DNA from: Bacillota bacterium | Lineage (GTDB): Bacteria; Bacillota; Clostridia; Christensenellales; CAG-138 | Length of the DNA stretch: 7,522 nucleotides | Assembly: GCA_023395595.1 (NCBI GenBank) | Contig: JAEWYO010000045.1 | Location: 1 to 7,522 of the forward strand | Direction of reading: 5' to 3' | In this document: in pieces, positions 6,901 through 7,522 of the stretch | How the letters are laid out: each line of letters begins with the position of its first letter | Position numbering within the stretch: the stretch's first letter is position 1 | Made by a program: the position numbers and the translations under genes | Notes under the pieces: generated by a model | Databases searched by the model: none | What the model saw: the letters and a program-made list of their open reading frames with translations, nothing else | Told to the model about the DNA's origin: nothing

Positions 6901-7522
6901 CCGGGTACGCTCTATGCAATCTGGGAAGACCAGACGTTCAACGTGGGCGTGACGGCAAACCCTGCCGCTGGCGTATCCGCCAAGAGCGGTGCTGGCACCT
7001 ACACCTATGGCGCAAACGCAACCGTAACATGGACGCTTGCCAACGGTTATGAAATCACCGGCGTGACGGACAACGGCACGACGTTGCCCTCCGCCGCTTA
7101 CGCGGGAAATAGCTACACGCTCAGCGGCATCGCGGCGGATCATGCCATCGTGATCAACACCCGCATGACGCTCTTTACCCTGACCTACAACGGCAACGGC
7201 GGCACGGTTGGCGGCAACGCGAGCTACAGCTCGACCAAGACGATGGGCACGAGCTTTGCGGTGGATGCAAACACGTTTACCCGCGCAGGGTACTATTTCC
7301 TTGGCTGGAGCACGTCGGCAACCGCGACCGTGGCTGATCCGGCATACGGGCCCGGCACGAACGTAACGATGCCGTCGAGCGATCTGACGCTCTACGCGGT
7401 CTGGGCGGCGAAAACGGCGCTGACGCTCACGGCAAACAGCTCCACGCAGAACTATAACGGCAGCGAGAGAACCGTCTCCGGCATCACGTCCAGCGTGGCG
7501 GGACTCACGATTGAGAACACGA
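3961..7522 (+). CDS. Large secreted InlB B-repeat surface protein, 3' end missing
   Basis: The frame is open for 1187 codons to the window edge. Residues 1-29 form a signal peptide: K2, K7, R8, a hydrophobic core 9-23, and likely cleavage after TLA29. A Glu/Thr/Pro/Ala-rich stalk covers about 30-92. Then come about a dozen beta-rich modules of 70-85 residues, each starting with a strand such as YTLTF or VTITYNGNGG, with a central GW and usually ending in LYAxW or LYxxW. The best InlB B-type (Listeria-Bacteroides repeat) copies are 907-988 and 1072-1148. Residues 991-1070 look like the divergent bacterial repeat type, and from 1151 a YNGSERTVSG motif suggests another surface domain. I see no cysteine after residue 15 in the signal peptide. 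The start has AGGAGG 8 bases upstream. A cell-wall anchor would lie beyond the edge. An adhesive or structural role is inferred from the family. Confidence 0.9.
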   Translation, partial: MKWSQIKRVISLTLCVLMVLALLPTSTLAEDTAAPAETSAPVETQTATQEVTPAPEATPTPAGEATPAPEGTAEGTPLPSESPLVDVIPEGPQTFVVNFVIDGETKWDLQQTVAQGETVTAPSIPDVPSGEAYVGQVFLYWYAQKDEAYSFSTPVTANLTLYAHFGLPKEVPATEEAPIIADEGEMLAAFSMAGGILPDTTPLWTYTFVVSGATVATKIVANGDTLDAPEVPAAPAGQKFSGWYTADNALFDSFGTQTVAASGATTLTAKFETAYYVFFYNQFGSVTETRTPDASNLVSTDGITSLKVGSDEALVGWSLTNGGTTSVGSSVTVSGTSINLYPIIKKVVWISFNSVGGTYISPMYIMPNTALTQSAVNTYIASQNAGSSTIVKPGYTFANWTGFTFGNTPTDSVTLTANWTPNTNTPYKLVYWIENADDTGYSFEKSVDKTGTTATAIAPTAAETAASNLNASYAAYFNNGTYTAGQTIKGDGSSILNIYHTRKTYTLTYKNGNNTIYNQTYKYDQNITAVWNVVAILNLSNQGYVWQSSLTGDYYSFLMKMPGSNLTMTATLWQGNTYTWTYYLETLDGTAATAPAGSTTTVSNGITYYKMKTVTIKGGNVHLTYDEDYFPITGFYQRDSSVPTFTQNGTVYSASLFYRRSSYTLTFINGDTSFTTAAIKFEAPISSFNYSPNRPTGIASSFTFGGWFTTEASVPGTEFSWTQTMPAKNIVLYSKWAPPAFTGVAHSVAYGSSGGTTVDLGTIAYGGTISASALASAQTAANANKPHPSDTFGGWLIMKNGSLILFNASMQIYENVVLYPVWLSTLNFKVTYNLGEASGTVPVDSLTYAPGSQAQVLSYAAASVTPPADKVFLGWRSSIDSKIYYPNSKVTITDNTTMTAVWAYSSVQVTITYNGNGGATSGGATTFTGGAINNTYHSVQSNSFLYTGKNFVGWNTAANGSGTMYYPGDSVLLGVSVATAPGTLYAIWEDQTFNVGVTANPAAGVSAKSGAGTYTYGANATVTWTLANGYEITGVTDNGTTLPSAAYAGNSYTLSGIAADHAIVINTRMTLFTLTYNGNGGTVGGNASYSSTKTMGTSFAVDANTFTRAGYYFLGWSTSATATVADPAYGPGTNVTMPSSDLTLYAVWAAKTALTLTANSSTQNYNGSERTVSGITSSVAGLTIENT
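4126..4173 (+). repeat. 24-bp tandem duplication in the stalk of the surface protein
   Basis: Two in-frame 24-base units (4126-4149 and 4150-4173) encode EATPTPAG and EATPAPEG (residues 56-71). Both start with GAGGCAACGCC and then differ at several bases. Flanking EVTPAP and GTPLP look like older copies of the same unit, so the stalk probably changes length by slippage or recombination. Confidence 0.7.
4237..7404 (+). repeat. Array of diverged beta-rich surface modules
   Basis: Approximate module limits in residues are 93-165, 204-271, 275-346, 347-420, 427-503, 504-578, 579-660, 661-736, 741-822, 827-902, 907-988, 991-1070 and 1072-1148. A 38-residue linker (166-203) separates the first two. 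Ends such as TLYAHF, TLTAKF, TLTANW, VLYSKW, VLYPVW, MTAVW, TLYAIW and TLYAVW mark the boundaries. The modules are far apart in sequence, and I saw no long exact DNA repeat. Modules from 427 to 660 lack the usual GW and final W and are less certain. Confidence 0.7.

Noticed and set aside
5479..7143. A 554-codon open frame on the minus strand
   Set aside because: It lies wholly antisense to the surface protein gene, is rich in Arg and Cys with no recognisable domain or ribosome site, and is explained by the G/C-ending codons of the sense gene.

Overview
The window reads as chromosomal DNA of a Gram-positive, Clostridia-like gut bacterium. The pointers are strong AGGAGG-type ribosome binding sites, moderately high G+C with G/C-ending codons, secreted proteins with Thr/Pro/Ala 'TPAP' stalks, and a large InlB B-repeat surface protein. 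This assignment is an inference; no rRNA or other marker gene is present.

Layout. Positions 1-1337 hold two minus-strand genes: a small two-helix membrane protein cut by the left edge, and upstream of it a membrane-anchored phosphodiester glycosidase (NAGPA/DUF2233 family). An intergenic stretch of about 320 bases follows, carrying a candidate promoter with an alternating CG spacer, three 10-bp-phased A-tracts, and the deoD terminator. deoD (purine nucleoside phosphorylase, minus strand, 1656-2375) and asnA (ammonia-dependent asparagine synthetase, plus strand, 2580-3587) are divergent and share a 204-bp control region with back-to-back promoters. asnA ends in a textbook terminator at 3604-3638. 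The next 320 bases are non-coding, with two hairpins and a repeated ATGTAA motif. Just before the last gene lies a foldable 5' leader ending at its Shine-Dalgarno sequence. From 3961 to the right edge runs one uninterrupted reading frame of at least 1187 codons, a secreted repeat-built surface protein whose end lies outside the window.

How the genes relate. deoD (nucleoside salvage) and asnA (amino acid synthesis) are single housekeeping genes. The glycosidase and the giant repeat protein are both cell-surface products with similar low-complexity stalks, but separate transcription units set them apart. I see no CRISPR array, tRNA, rRNA, insertion sequence or phage gene. The candidates for something undescribed are the structured leader of the surface gene, the non-coding stretch before it, and the unusual architecture of the glycosidase promoter; all are modest, testable signals rather than a proven new system.
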